Positions 1-11,276 of a DNA stretch of 64,000 bases are shown here, in pieces (the first letter of the stretch is position 1; every line of letters begins with the position of its first letter). The DNA is from a bacterium. Lineage in GTDB: Bacteria > Babelota > Babeliae > Babelales > JABJEI01. The stretch is from contig JABJEI010000012.1 in assembly GCA_018663245.1 (NCBI GenBank), positions 1-64,000 of the forward strand, read 5' to 3'. The notes beneath the pieces were generated by a model. The model worked only from the letters and a program-made list of their open reading frames with translations. It was not told the DNA's origin and searched no databases. The position numbers were made by a program, and so were the translations under genes.

Positions 1-1111
1 AAAGACTCATGATAATCTTGTTAAGCGAAAGAAAGAAAAGACCACTCAAAAAAATTAATAATAAATTCTGAGCCTGTAAAACATGAATCATCGTAAAATG
101 CTTGGACAGGTAAATCGTCATAAAAATTTTGTCTGTAACCAGGGCCATAAGCAAACCAACCGGCACAGTTATCCAAAATACTGTCTTTAAAGCCTCTTGA
201 AAATAGAAACTTAATCGCTCTACATTATCCCTACCAACACGAGCAAAGTGTGGCAACAGCACCGTTGCAAAAGCAATAGAAAAAACACCCAACGGTACCC
301 CCATAAACCGAGAAGAGTAATGCAATAATGAGATTGAACCTGTCGGCAGCGTCGAGGCAAACTGATTGTCTAGCAGAAGATTAACTTCAAAAATACTCAT
401 TCCCGCAATTGCCGGGCCGAGCTTACCTAGTACTGATCGCATCATCGACCATGTTGTAGAGTTAGGTAGCATAAAACTATAACCAGCACGTTTATACATG
501 AAAACATGTAACGCTAACTGAGCTACTCCACCAAGTATCAGCATGTATGTAAGCGCCAATGGCTCCAACCTTTGGTAAAGGCAAATCGTTGTACCAATAA
601 TGAAGGCTACATTCAAAATAGCCGGTGCAATAGCCGGAACAAAAAAGTAGTTCCGTGCATGCAAAGCGCCAGCAAAAATCGCATTGCTAGATAAGAAAAA
701 AATTAAAAAAATCATAACCTGAAGCATGGGAACCGCTGTTGAAATACGACCAACATCAAAGCCCGGTGCGATAATTGTGACCACAAATGATGCATTTGCA
801 ACTACAAGCGCACACAGCAGCAGTACTACCGCCTCAAAAATAACCAACGAGACTGTTACCAATCGTGATGCTTGATTTGTAGACTTATCCTGCTCGGCTT
901 GCACAATTGTTGGCACAAGCGCCGCACTCAAGGCCCCTTCAACAAAAATATGTCGGAGCATGTTAGGGATTCTAAACGCAACCAAAAATGCATCCGCACC
1001 TACACCAAGATATCTGCTCAGCAAAATCTCACGTAAAAATCCAAAGGCCCTGCTCACCATCGTCGCGAAACTAACACTGGTGAATCGCCTAACAAATGCT
1101 GGTTTACTCAC
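1..1111 (-). CDS. murJ: Lipid II flippase MurJ (MviN family), 3' end cut by window
   Basis: MurJ flips the peptidoglycan precursor lipid II across the inner membrane. The N-terminal 370 codons are visible and the C-terminus lies beyond base 1. Reading from a GTG at 1111, the protein has the family N-terminal pattern with SRxxGFxREILLSRYLG and AFxxAFRIPNMLR, then a run of hydrophobic segments. Near the edge it reads SLNKI, matching the MurJ LNKIL region before the later helices. The GTG is preferred because AAGGG lies five bases upstream; an in-frame ATG at 1138 is followed at once by a stop. It begins 24 bases after the LolD-like gene stops, so the two are probably cotranscribed. Family assignment is strong; the start is moderately sure. 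Confidence 0.88.
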   Translation of the reverse strand, partial: MSKPAFVRRFTSVSFATMVSRAFGFLREILLSRYLGVGADAFLVAFRIPNMLRHIFVEGALSAALVPTIVQAEQDKSTNQASRLVTVSLVIFEAVVLLLCALVVANASFVVTIIAPGFDVGRISTAVPMLQVMIFLIFFLSSNAIFAGALHARNYFFVPAIAPAILNVAFIIGTTICLYQRLEPLALTYMLILGGVAQLALHVFMYKRAGYSFMLPNSTTWSMMRSVLGKLGPAIAGMSIFEVNLLLDNQFASTLPTGSISLLHYSSRFMGVPLGVFSIAFATVLLPHFARVGRDNVERLSFYFQEALKTVFWITVPVGLLMALVTDKIFMTIYLSKHFTMIHVLQAQNLLLIFLSGLFFLSLNKIIMSL

Positions 1112-1134
1112 TTTTACCCTTGCACATCAGAAGT

Positions 1135-1836
1135 TCATGTAATCATATAATCAACAAGTAAATTCTGTTCAATCTTAAGAACTCGTCCCATCTGTTTTGC
1201 AACTTGATGGTCATGAGTAGAAAGTATAATCCCCATTCCAAAATCAGACTGCAGCGAATGCAACAAAACAATAAGAGCTTGTGCACCTTCCTGATCAAGC
1301 GATGCAGTAGGCTCATCTGCAATCAAAAATTGTGGCCTTGTAAAAATAGCTCGGGCCAAAGCAACACGTTGTTGCTGACCACGAGAAAGAGTGTCAGGCA
1401 ACTGGTCTGCGCACCCATTAAGCCCAACAATATTAAGCAAATTTTTCGCCTGATCGTACAATTGAGAATGAGACTTACCACCTGCTATCATTTCCTTAAG
1501 CATAACGTTGTGCGCAATCGACAAACAGCTTATCAGACGAGCTTCTTGAAAAACTAAGCCTACACTATCTGCCAATAACGATTGACGCTGCTTATCCGTC
1601 ATTTTAGCAATTGATTGCTGTCCGTACAAAATTTGCCCGGTAGTACACGATTCAATGCCTGCTAGCATATGCAAAAATGTAGACTTACCAACACCAGAAA
1701 CCCCCATGATAGCGTACGATTTGCCCTGTTCAAAGATAGCATTTACCTCTTTCAGCAGAGCAACACATTGGCCGCCTGCAACAAACGATTTGCTAACATC
1801 TTTAACAATGATGTTTATGTCTTGATTGGATATCAC
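1135..1836 (-). CDS. ABC transporter ATP-binding protein, LolD/MacB type
   Basis: A 233-residue stand-alone ATPase subunit of the LolD/MacB/FtsE class, which powers lipoprotein release or related export at the inner membrane. Visible motifs are Walker A GVSGVGKST (45-53), Q-loop at Q97, signature LSRGQQQ (150-156, Arg for the usual second Gly), Walker B LIADEPT (171-177) and an H-loop STHDH near 208. No permease gene is adjacent in the window. The neighbour downstream is murJ and the neighbour upstream is the divergent lon. LolD is the closest family by length and motif style, and a lipoprotein (the Pal-like protein near 21.7 kb) exists in the window, but without the LolC/E partner the substrate is inferred. 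Confidence 0.85.
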   Translation of the reverse strand: MISNQDINIIVKDVSKSFVAGGQCVALLKEVNAIFEQGKSYAIMGVSGVGKSTFLHMLAGIESCTTGQILYGQQSIAKMTDKQRQSLLADSVGLVFQEARLISCLSIAHNVMLKEMIAGGKSHSQLYDQAKNLLNIVGLNGCADQLPDTLSRGQQQRVALARAIFTRPQFLIADEPTASLDQEGAQALIVLLHSLQSDFGMGIILSTHDHQVAKQMGRVLKIEQNLLVDYMIT

Positions 1837-1947
1837 TGTTCAATCGCTCTTTACATATATATAAAGCCAACGTCCTCACCCTGAACTAAACACACAAGTG
1901 TTGTTTTTTGAGGTTGTGTACATCTAGAATACTGGTAGCACTAGTGT

Positions 1948-2000
1948 TAGGGACACTGGTCACACCTGGCTCAACAACACAGGGTAATTATAGGGACACT
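1948..2000. promoter_or_regulatory. Direct repeat TAGGGACACT upstream of lon
   Basis: The decamer TAGGGACACT occurs twice, at 1948-1957 and 1991-2000, 43 bases apart (about four helical turns), in the intergenic region between the divergent LolD-like gene and lon. A pair of identical sites just upstream of a start is compatible with an operator, but no regulator is known and chance is possible. Confidence 0.3.
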
Positions 2001-2031
2001 TAGGACAAAACTCAAACGAGGGGGGCGAGTT

Positions 2032-4386
2032 ATGGACATACCAAAAGCTGAAGAGCTGCGGAGCATCATAGCGCACCAATTGCCTGTCATACCAACGATG
2101 GATGTCGTTGTTTTTCCATCCATGATCGTACCACTGCTTGTTCTTGATGAGCGAATCATCAAGGGAATAAACCGCGCATTGGATAGCGACAAGGCTGTTT
2201 TTTTATTAGCTTCACAGAAGCAAGTATCGGACCAAAATTCATCAATTGAGACAAAGGATCTGTACAATATCGGCACCATTGCATCTATCATTCGTATGAT
2301 CAATTTGCCTGAAGGTGGAGTAAAAATTTTGGTACAGGGGGTTGCTAAAGCCACAACCCAACAACTTGAAGCCTCACCGAATGCACTTGAAGCAATGGTT
2401 CAATTAGTCGTGCAAGAAAAAAGTTCTTCGGAACGCGAAATAACTTGCATAACACAGCAAATTAGAGAGATGGCTCAGGCCATGGCCTCTGCTGGCAAGA
2501 TATTCAGCCCAGACTTTCATCTTGTTATCTCTAAAATGACATCTTCAAACAGCATGACCGACTACATCCTGTCGCATCTTGAACTTAATGTTGAGGAAGC
2601 ACAGCAGTTGTTGGAGACCAACGATGAACTTGCATTCTTGTACAAAGTGCTCGATCTATTGAAAAAAGAAAGTGACATTGTCGAGATTAATGAGCGCATC
2701 AAAAATCACGCTCGAGAATCTATGAATCAATCACAACGGGAATTTTACCTACGCGAACAACTCAAAGCTATCAAAAAAGAGTTGGGCGAAGATGATTCCG
2801 ATGATATAGAGTCTCTTAGAACCAAAGCGGCAGAGGTCGACCTGAGTCCAGAAGCACGAACAGAAGTTAACCGCCAACTCAATAGGCTCGACAAAATGTC
2901 TCCCGATTCTATGGAATCAGCGGTAACAAGAAACTACCTTGACTGGGTAACAGCCTTACCGTGGAACAAAAACACGGCCGACAATCTTGATATCATACAT
3001 GCGAAAAAAATTCTTGATGAGAACCATTACGGCCTTAAAGCCATAAAGGAACGAATTCTTGACTTTATATCAATTAAGCAACTAAAAAGTGACGGCTATG
3101 CGCCCATTTTATGCTTTGTAGGTCCTCCGGGAACCGGCAAAACATCGCTTGGTAAATCAATCGCTGATGCTCTTGGCAGAAACTACGTACGAATCGCACT
3201 TGGCGGTGTGCGTGATGAAGCCGAAATCAGAGGCCATCGACGAACCTACGTTGGTGCAATGCCAGGACGTTTTGTCCAAGGCATTCGTAAAGCAGGCTCA
3301 ACAAACCCTGTCATCATAATCGATGAGATAGACAAAATTGGGCAGGATTTCCGTGGTGACCCATCTGCAGCTATGCTAGAGATTCTTGATCCTGCACAGA
3401 ATAAAACATTCTTTGACAACTACCTTGGCGTACCGTTTGATCTGTCAAAAGCAATGTTCATCGCGACAGCAAATCAACTTGATACCATCACCGGACCATT
3501 ACGAGATCGAATGGAAATCATCGAGTTATCTGGCTACACAATACACGAAAAAATTCACATAGCTCGTAACCACCTAATGCAACGAGCGATCGGTGATACA
3601 GGCCTTGAAATAAACGACATGAAGCTAAGTGATTCCCTGCTAGAAACTATCATAGGGAACTACACAAGAGAAGCTGGAGTTCGTGAACTTGACCGTGTAC
3701 TACACAAGCTATGCGCTAAAGCTGCCCGAGTTAAGGTTGAAGAGAAAAAAAGCATCTCATTCAATGCAAAAAATCTAGAAAAACATCTTGGTAATGCTCG
3801 CTTTGTTTTTGATGAGTCCAACAAAGAAAATGCAGTCGGTATTACAAACGGACTAGCTTGGACATCTGCTGGCGGTGAGATGATTAAGATCGAGGCAGTG
3901 ATCATGCCAGGAACCGGAAAGTTAATCTTAACCGGCTACCTTGGAGACGTGATGAAGGAATCAGCGCAAGCTGCTCTTAGTTACGCCAGATCACATGCAG
4001 ATAAATTCGATATTGCTCCAGAGATGTTTAGTAAATATGATTTACACATTCACGCACCCGCAGGCGGAGTTCCAAAAGATGGACCTTCTGCTGGCATCAC
4101 CATGCTTTCGTCTATACTATCTTGCTTGACCAATCGTCCAATCGATTCAACATATGCCATGACAGGTGAAATTAACCTGCAAGGACATGTCATGCCGATT
4201 GGTGGAATTCGCGAAAAAATATTAGCAGCAAAACGAAATCACATTCCACACGTTCTATTGCCAGAAAAAAACAAAAGCGACGTGAAAGAACTTGATGATA
4301 TTTTGGATGGTATAAAAATCATCTGGTGCAAGCATGCTGATGACGTATTACATCGTGTATTAATGGGGCAAATAAAGCAACATTAA
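2032..4386 (+). CDS. lon: ATP-dependent protease Lon
   Basis: Full-length cytosolic Lon, 784 residues as usual for bacteria. It degrades misfolded and regulatory proteins using ATP. Order: N-terminal LAN substrate-binding domain (about 10-200), coiled helical linker, AAA+ module with Walker A GPPGTGKT (364-371) and Walker B VIIIDEID, then the protease domain with catalytic Ser686 in DGPSAG and Lys729 in GGIREK, 43 residues apart as in characterised Lon enzymes. The ATG follows GAGGGGGGCGAG, a strong purine-rich ribosome site. It is followed after 137 bases by a second, aberrant Lon gene on the same strand. All catalytic residues are present. Confidence 0.97.
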   Translation: MDIPKAEELRSIIAHQLPVIPTMDVVVFPSMIVPLLVLDERIIKGINRALDSDKAVFLLASQKQVSDQNSSIETKDLYNIGTIASIIRMINLPEGGVKILVQGVAKATTQQLEASPNALEAMVQLVVQEKSSSEREITCITQQIREMAQAMASAGKIFSPDFHLVISKMTSSNSMTDYILSHLELNVEEAQQLLETNDELAFLYKVLDLLKKESDIVEINERIKNHARESMNQSQREFYLREQLKAIKKELGEDDSDDIESLRTKAAEVDLSPEARTEVNRQLNRLDKMSPDSMESAVTRNYLDWVTALPWNKNTADNLDIIHAKKILDENHYGLKAIKERILDFISIKQLKSDGYAPILCFVGPPGTGKTSLGKSIADALGRNYVRIALGGVRDEAEIRGHRRTYVGAMPGRFVQGIRKAGSTNPVIIIDEIDKIGQDFRGDPSAAMLEILDPAQNKTFFDNYLGVPFDLSKAMFIATANQLDTITGPLRDRMEIIELSGYTIHEKIHIARNHLMQRAIGDTGLEINDMKLSDSLLETIIGNYTREAGVRELDRVLHKLCAKAARVKVEEKKSISFNAKNLEKHLGNARFVFDESNKENAVGITNGLAWTSAGGEMIKIEAVIMPGTGKLILTGYLGDVMKESAQAALSYARSHADKFDIAPEMFSKYDLHIHAPAGGVPKDGPSAGITMLSSILSCLTNRPIDSTYAMTGEINLQGHVMPIGGIREKILAAKRNHIPHVLLPEKNKSDVKELDDILDGIKIIWCKHADDVLHRVLMGQIKQH

Positions 4387-4407
4387 ACATTTTTTAAACT
4401 GAAAAAT

Positions 4408-4455
4408 AACACGCCACGAATTAGGCTTTCCACTGAGTCTTTCTCGCGGCGTGTT
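4408..4455. other. Inverted repeat between the two lon genes
   Basis: AACACGCC (4408-4415) pairs with GGCGTGTT (4448-4455), extended by CGA/TCG after one mismatch, with a loop of about 25 bases. There is no T run after it, so it may be an attenuator, a processing site or a weak terminator rather than a standard intrinsic terminator. Confidence 0.4.
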
Positions 4456-4523
4456 GACTTGCCGGCTCTGCATACTAGAGTATTAAACTAGGTATCTTAG
4501 AAAAAAACACAGAGGAAATAACT

Positions 4524-7340
4524 GTGACCTTCCGTTTAGTTACGCTTTTTTCGCTCATTTGCACTCTATCACCCGTTGTATGCGCTAACGATCAACTCAC
4601 TGACGAACAACCAGACGTTATCACTTCACAACTAAAGCAGACTGAAAATGAAGCCTTTTTACTTTATCGTCTTTTACTGCTTTCTAAAGGTATAAATGAG
4701 GGGCAAATTCAAAAAATACAACAACAAATTCGCTCTTTATGGCTCAATGAAGAGGCAGAGAATTTAATATACTCTCAACTTGATCGTCTAACCTCTCTCC
4801 CGCCATTTGCACCAGAAGCACAAGAGATTAGAAACCACCTTGAGTGGATTGTAAGCTTGCCTTGGAATAACAAAACAATTGAAAGCCGAAATCAATATCA
4901 GGTGCAAGAGTATCTTGACGAAGTATTTTACGGCGCTCAAAATGTTAAAGATCGCATAGTTGATTTCTTGGCACTCAAACATTTACAACCTGATGCCGCT
5001 GCTCCAGTTATCTGCTTAGTTGGCCCTCCAGGAACCGGTAAAACCTATCTTGCTCAACAGATTGCACAAGCACTGAACCGAACCTGCTCTCGCGTTGAGT
5101 TAGGCGGAATGTACAAAGAGCATGAGCTAGTTGGTCGTTATCGAACTGTTCCAGGTGCTTATCCAGGAAGCTTTATTAAAGCAATCAGGCAAGCCGGTAG
5201 CAACAACCCAGTATTCATTCTTGAAAACATCGACAAAATCACACAAAACTTGGTTGGTGGCCTGCCAGGCGTTCTAACATCAGTACTTGATACAGAACAA
5301 AACGGAACCTTCCGTGACACCTACATCGACGTGCCCTTTGATTTCTCAAGCACTATTTTTATTGCAACAGCAAACCGAACCGAAACGATTCCTGAAATTT
5401 TAAGAAATCGTATGGAAATTTTTTATATTCCAGGCTATAGCCAAGAAGAAAAAATTATTATTGCTAACAAACATCTGCTACCAGCCATCACCCGAGACTT
5501 TAGCCTTGAACAGGCTATTTACCCGTCTGATGAAGCACTTGCTTTTATAATCAAACATTACACACAAGAATACGGTGTACGCAACCTGAGACGCACTCTC
5601 AAGCGTCTGTATACCAAATCTGTTAGAAGCTGGCTTGAACAACGTCGTCCGTCGCAGATGGATGGTGCAAGTATCCGCGAATATCTCGGACCTTACTTAG
5701 TTAATAATATTAGCGAAGAAGAAGAAGAGTACGCAGACTTACCAGAATCAGAAGCATACCGACGCAAGATCAGCAAACTTGGCCTTGATGAAAAAGCTCT
5801 CAAAGAGATAAACAAGCAGATAGATCTATTTTCAAAAATGTCGATCTTCTCTCCAGAAGCCGAAAAAATTCGTGCATACCTAAACATAGTCCTTGAAGTT
5901 CCATGGAACGTTTCAAGTGAAGATATTTTTGATATCGCCAAGGCCGAAGAGGTCCTAGATGGAGACCACTACGGACTTAAAGAAGTTAAAAACAGAATTC
6001 TAGACTTTTTGTCTGTGCTATCACTTAAGAAGGATGGTATAACACCAATTCTTTGTTTAGTAGGCCCTCCAGGAACAGGAAAAACATCACTTGGTCAGTC
6101 AATAGCTGCAAGCCTTGGACGTGAATATCAACGCGTTGCTTTGGGTGGTGTTGATGATGAATCTGAAATCCGTGGCCATCGACGAACCTACACAGACTCA
6201 ATGCCAGGCAGATTTGTAAAAGCACTTTGCAGAGCTGGAACCAACAATCCCGTAATAGTAATCGACGAGATTGATAAGCTAGTTAAGTCATTCCGCAGCA
6301 ACCCTGAAAGCGCTTTACTTGAGTTGCTTGACCCTGAACAAAACAAAGAATTTGTTGACCATTATCTAGATATACCTTTTGATATGTCCAAAGTACTTTT
6401 TGTAACAACAGCTAATGACCTATCGACCATTGCTCGACCCTTGCTGGATCGCATGGAAGTTATCGAAGTTTCTGGCTACACCCCAACTGAAAAAATGCAT
6501 ATCGCTCAAGACCACTTAATTCCAAGCGCTATCGACCAAACTGGCTTAAGTAGCGATGATGTTCAAGTATCCGATGAGTTGCTGATCACGTTGATTGAAC
6601 AGTACACATTTGAGTCTGGCGTTCGAGGCTTGAACAAGCTTATTATCAAACTTTGCTCAAAAATTGCCCGTGCAAAAGTTGAACTTGGCCAAAGCCTAAC
6701 CTTTACGCCTGACAATCTTGTTAAGCATCTTGGTGCAGGAGTTTGGCACATGCCAACCAACACACAAGACAAAGTCGGTGTAGTTAACGGACTTGCAGCC
6801 TCCGCCCTTGGTGGGAGCATTGCTCGCATAGAAGCATCTTTAGTTCCGGGAAGTGGCAAACTTACTCTTACTGGTAATTTAGGCCAAACGCTAAAAGAAT
6901 CGGCTGACATTGCCTACACTTACTTACGAGCTCATTCAACTTCGCTAGACATTGAACCTGAAAAATTCACAGATTACGACATTCATATTCACCTGCCATC
7001 AGGCGGAGTCAGCAAAGACGGACCATCGGGTGGAGTGACGCTTGTTTCTGTCATTCTTTCGGTATTAACCGGCAAGCCAATACGCTCAGACTATGCAATG
7101 ACAGGCGAAATATCGCTTCAAGGCAACGTCCTACCTATCGGCGGAGTCAAAGAGAAATTGTTAGCTGTACAGCGCAATCACATACCAAATGTACTACTAC
7201 CAATCGATAACAAAAAAGACATTCTCGAGCTTGATGATGTCACAAAAGACATGAACATTATTTGGTGTTCACACGTCAACGATGTTATCGAACATGTTTG
7301 GATGCATGATGCAAATACAACAGAACTTGCCGCAACATAA
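4524..7340 (+). CDS. Tandem-AAA Lon-family protease with N-terminal signal peptide
   Basis: A 938-residue Lon relative without the LAN domain. It starts at GTG after AGAGGA, and the first 21 residues look like a signal peptide (hydrophobic core ending in VVCA). Next comes a first helical-plus-AAA module with intact Walker A GPPGTGKT (167-174) but altered Walker B: E234-N235 replaces the usual Asp-Glu, which should abolish hydrolysis. Sensor Asn and the RNRME arginine are kept. An acidic linker (ISEEEEEYADL) leads to a second module with Walker A (514-521), intact Walker B IDE (D581-E582) and a protease domain with Ser835 and Lys878, again 43 apart. It probably arose by duplication of the neighbouring lon. 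How an ATP-driven protease would work if exported is unclear; the N-terminus may instead be a membrane anchor facing the cytosol. Confidence 0.9.
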   Translation: MTFRLVTLFSLICTLSPVVCANDQLTDEQPDVITSQLKQTENEAFLLYRLLLLSKGINEGQIQKIQQQIRSLWLNEEAENLIYSQLDRLTSLPPFAPEAQEIRNHLEWIVSLPWNNKTIESRNQYQVQEYLDEVFYGAQNVKDRIVDFLALKHLQPDAAAPVICLVGPPGTGKTYLAQQIAQALNRTCSRVELGGMYKEHELVGRYRTVPGAYPGSFIKAIRQAGSNNPVFILENIDKITQNLVGGLPGVLTSVLDTEQNGTFRDTYIDVPFDFSSTIFIATANRTETIPEILRNRMEIFYIPGYSQEEKIIIANKHLLPAITRDFSLEQAIYPSDEALAFIIKHYTQEYGVRNLRRTLKRLYTKSVRSWLEQRRPSQMDGASIREYLGPYLVNNISEEEEEYADLPESEAYRRKISKLGLDEKALKEINKQIDLFSKMSIFSPEAEKIRAYLNIVLEVPWNVSSEDIFDIAKAEEVLDGDHYGLKEVKNRILDFLSVLSLKKDGITPILCLVGPPGTGKTSLGQSIAASLGREYQRVALGGVDDESEIRGHRRTYTDSMPGRFVKALCRAGTNNPVIVIDEIDKLVKSFRSNPESALLELLDPEQNKEFVDHYLDIPFDMSKVLFVTTANDLSTIARPLLDRMEVIEVSGYTPTEKMHIAQDHLIPSAIDQTGLSSDDVQVSDELLITLIEQYTFESGVRGLNKLIIKLCSKIARAKVELGQSLTFTPDNLVKHLGAGVWHMPTNTQDKVGVVNGLAASALGGSIARIEASLVPGSGKLTLTGNLGQTLKESADIAYTYLRAHSTSLDIEPEKFTDYDIHIHLPSGGVSKDGPSGGVTLVSVILSVLTGKPIRSDYAMTGEISLQGNVLPIGGVKEKLLAVQRNHIPNVLLPIDNKKDILELDDVTKDMNIIWCSHVNDVIEHVWMHDANTTELAAT

Positions 7341-7384
7341 AAGCAGATGATCATTGCGTTGCAAAAAATGAGCGGATATACTGA

Positions 7385-9122
<1,738 letters not shown>

Positions 9123-9126
<4 letters not shown>

Positions 9127-10724
9127 ACAAAACCCAACAGCAAATAGGTACCCTGATTTCGGGGTCATTAGCTGAAGGATTTGTAATGCGACTGGGCAGT
9201 ACAGTCGAGCTTGAACAGATTAAAACCGGCAAATTTGTTGTTGTGCGCGGACGATCCCATACATTTTTTTCTATCATCACCGATCTAAAAATCGAGATCG
9301 CAAGAGCCGAAGTTGCTCAATTCCCTCCCGCACAAAACTCTCTGCTTGCAAATGTCTTACAAGAGTACGACATGTTTGCAAGTGCTTTTTTACGGCCAAT
9401 GCTAATGCTGTCCGACTCCGGCCAACGAATGCCTGTCAAAACTATACCGCCACATTTTTCCCCCGTGTATGAAGCAAGTCATGATGACATTGCTACAGTA
9501 TTTGGAGACGAAAAACTGGACAATACAAAGTACTTTTCTATCGGAAACCCTCTTGACATGGATGCTCCGGTTTGCATAAATCTGGACAAACTTACCGAGC
9601 GTAGCAATGGTATTTTTGGCAAAACAGGAACGGGTAAAACATTCATCACTCGCTTAATACTTGCAGGCCTTATTAAAAGTGAAAAAGCAGTTAATCTGGT
9701 TTTTGATATGCATAGCGAATACGGTTTACAAGCCCGTCAGGAAGGAACCGAAAAAGCTTTTGTTAAGGGACTAAAGACTTTATTCCCTAGCAAAGTTGCT
9801 ATTTTTTCTTTAGACGCAGTCTCTACACGCAGACGAGGCTCATCACCCGATGTCACCATCGAATTAACCTACGACTCAATAAGCGTAGAAGATGTTCTTG
9901 GGCTACAAAACGAGCTTAATCTCCATGCAACTGCCGTTGAGGCAGCCTACCTGATCGTTGCTAAGCACAGAAAAAACTGGTTAAAGGCCTTACTTGATTG
10001 TGATGGAGACCTTAAAGATTTTGCCCAATCTGTTGGAGCTCATCCAGAATCAATAGCAGCCCTGTATCGCAAACTTAAACGTATTGAACGACTACCGTTC
10101 TTCACAAAAAATCATACAAGTAATGTTGTAGATCAGATGATTGAGTATATTGATCGCGGTATACACGTCATTGTTGAATTTGGTAACTACACATCCAGTT
10201 TTTGCTACTTACTAATTGCCAACATGATTACGCGCAAACTCCACACCGCCTACATCGCCAAGACCGAAAAATTCCTCGGATCGCAAGACAAACGTGATGA
10301 ACCTCGAAAACTTTTAATCACCATCGAAGAGGCTCACAAGTTTCTTAATCCAACAGCGGCTAAGCAGACTATTTTTGGCATAATTGCACGCGAAATGCGT
10401 AAATATTACGTCTCATTGCTGGTGGTTGATCAACGCCCATCAGGGATTGATGCTGAAGTACTTTCGCAAATTGGCACCAAATTTATCGCTCAACTCAATG
10501 ATGATAATGACATTCAAGCTGCGCTGACCGGAGTTAGTGGAGCCCAACAACTCAAAACGGTTTTGAGCACACTTGATTCCAAAAAACAGGCGTTGGTTCT
10601 GGGACATGCTATTGCTATGCCTGTCGTCATTAAAACACGAGAATACGATCAAAAATTTTATTCGGCCATGGCACCAATCACTGCCTCCACTTCAACAAAA
10701 AAACTCGTAGAAGAGCTATTCTAA
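9123..10724 (+). CDS. HerA-like DNA-translocating ATPase (DUF87)
   Basis: A 533-residue HerA/VirB4-like ATPase. The start at 9123 is chosen because it overlaps the atpC stop as ATGA; an in-frame ATG 27 bases upstream lies inside atpC. The N-terminal 60 residues fit a HAS-barrel (GTLISGSLAEGF). The RecA-like core has Walker A GKTGTGKT (166-173), Walker B LITIEEAHK and the sensor-like VVDQRPSGID segment. HerA forms hexamers that pump DNA, often with NurA or other nucleases in repair or defence. No nuclease partner is nearby, and the coupling to ATP synthase subunits is unusual; it may simply share the transcript. Confidence 0.85.
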
Positions 10725-10861
10725 AAGACGCAATCCGTCCTTTAAATCCTTTGCCCGAAGTCTCAGCGTAGTTCGTAGAACGTAGACGGACCAGTTGCGG
10801 CGTAGCTCAAAGAGCGAAGATGAATCAAGCTAACTTTCATGCTTTGTTTTTTTACAAGCAA

Positions 10862-10918
10862 ATATCTAAAACTTTTTGCGAGGGGTTGCCCACCCAACCC
10901 CTCGCGGACAAAGGTGCC
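10862..10918 (+). repeat. GAGGGGTTG palindrome module, copy 1
   Basis: GCGAGGGGTTG (10878-10888) and CAACCCCTCGC (10895-10905) form an 11-bp perfect stem with a 6-base loop. About 57 bases including flanks match the inverted copy at 45568-45625. No T run follows on either strand, so it is a repeat rather than an intrinsic terminator. Confidence 0.75.
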
Positions 10919-11159
10919 GGGGGGACCCCTGGACTCCGACGTGCGTAACTTGAAACCTCGAGCTAACGCTCTGCAGTTTCTTCAACAGAGCGCACTCAAC
11001 TGAGTTCTTTTTTATAGAATTACTACTTGCTTAGAAGACAAGTTTTGAATAGGAAAGTTACTATCTATTTTGCCTGGCCTGCAAAGCCTAGAACTCGATA
11101 AATGAAGTTATTTTTAAACGATTACCGCTGTTGCGACGCCCAAAAATAAACATTACCTT

Positions 11160-11245
11160 GCCTGCCCGGCCAAGCTTTACGCGAAGCCTGGGTCATCCTC
11201 GTGTATACGGGGATCCAGTCTTTCAATAGCTCATTTAAAAAAACA
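11160..11245 (+). repeat. GGATCC palindromic half-module, copy 1
   Basis: About 85 bases, nearly identical to the inverted copy at 45297-45382. It begins TTGCCTGCCCGGC, passes CTTTACGCGAAGCCTGG and ends with TCATCCTCG...CGGGGATCCAGTCTTTC. The last part equals one end of the MITE-like elements at 22499 and 49809. Confidence 0.8.
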
Positions 11246-11276
11246 TGAAAAACCATTTTTAAGAATTTTATTAACG

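Larger units (their letters stand above)
10725..11276. other. 552-base intergenic region made of mosaic repeat modules
   Basis: No open frame looks coding. It contains a GTTCGTAGAACGTAG motif (about 10773) also seen near 57716, a palindrome (10878-10905), a stretch at 11048-11090 (TATTTTGCCTGGCCTGC) whose inverted match lies near 22672-22712, and a half copy of the GGATCC palindromic module (11160-11245). It lies between converging genes, a tolerant site for repeat insertion. Confidence 0.7.

Noticed and set aside
1204..1557. Plus-strand open frame over the LolD-like gene
   Set aside because: It lies fully inside a well-supported ATPase gene on the other strand and has no family pattern.
10878..10905. 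Intrinsic terminator between the HerA-like and GspF-like genes
   Set aside because: The stem is strong but no T run follows on either strand, and the same palindrome recurs elsewhere as a repeat.
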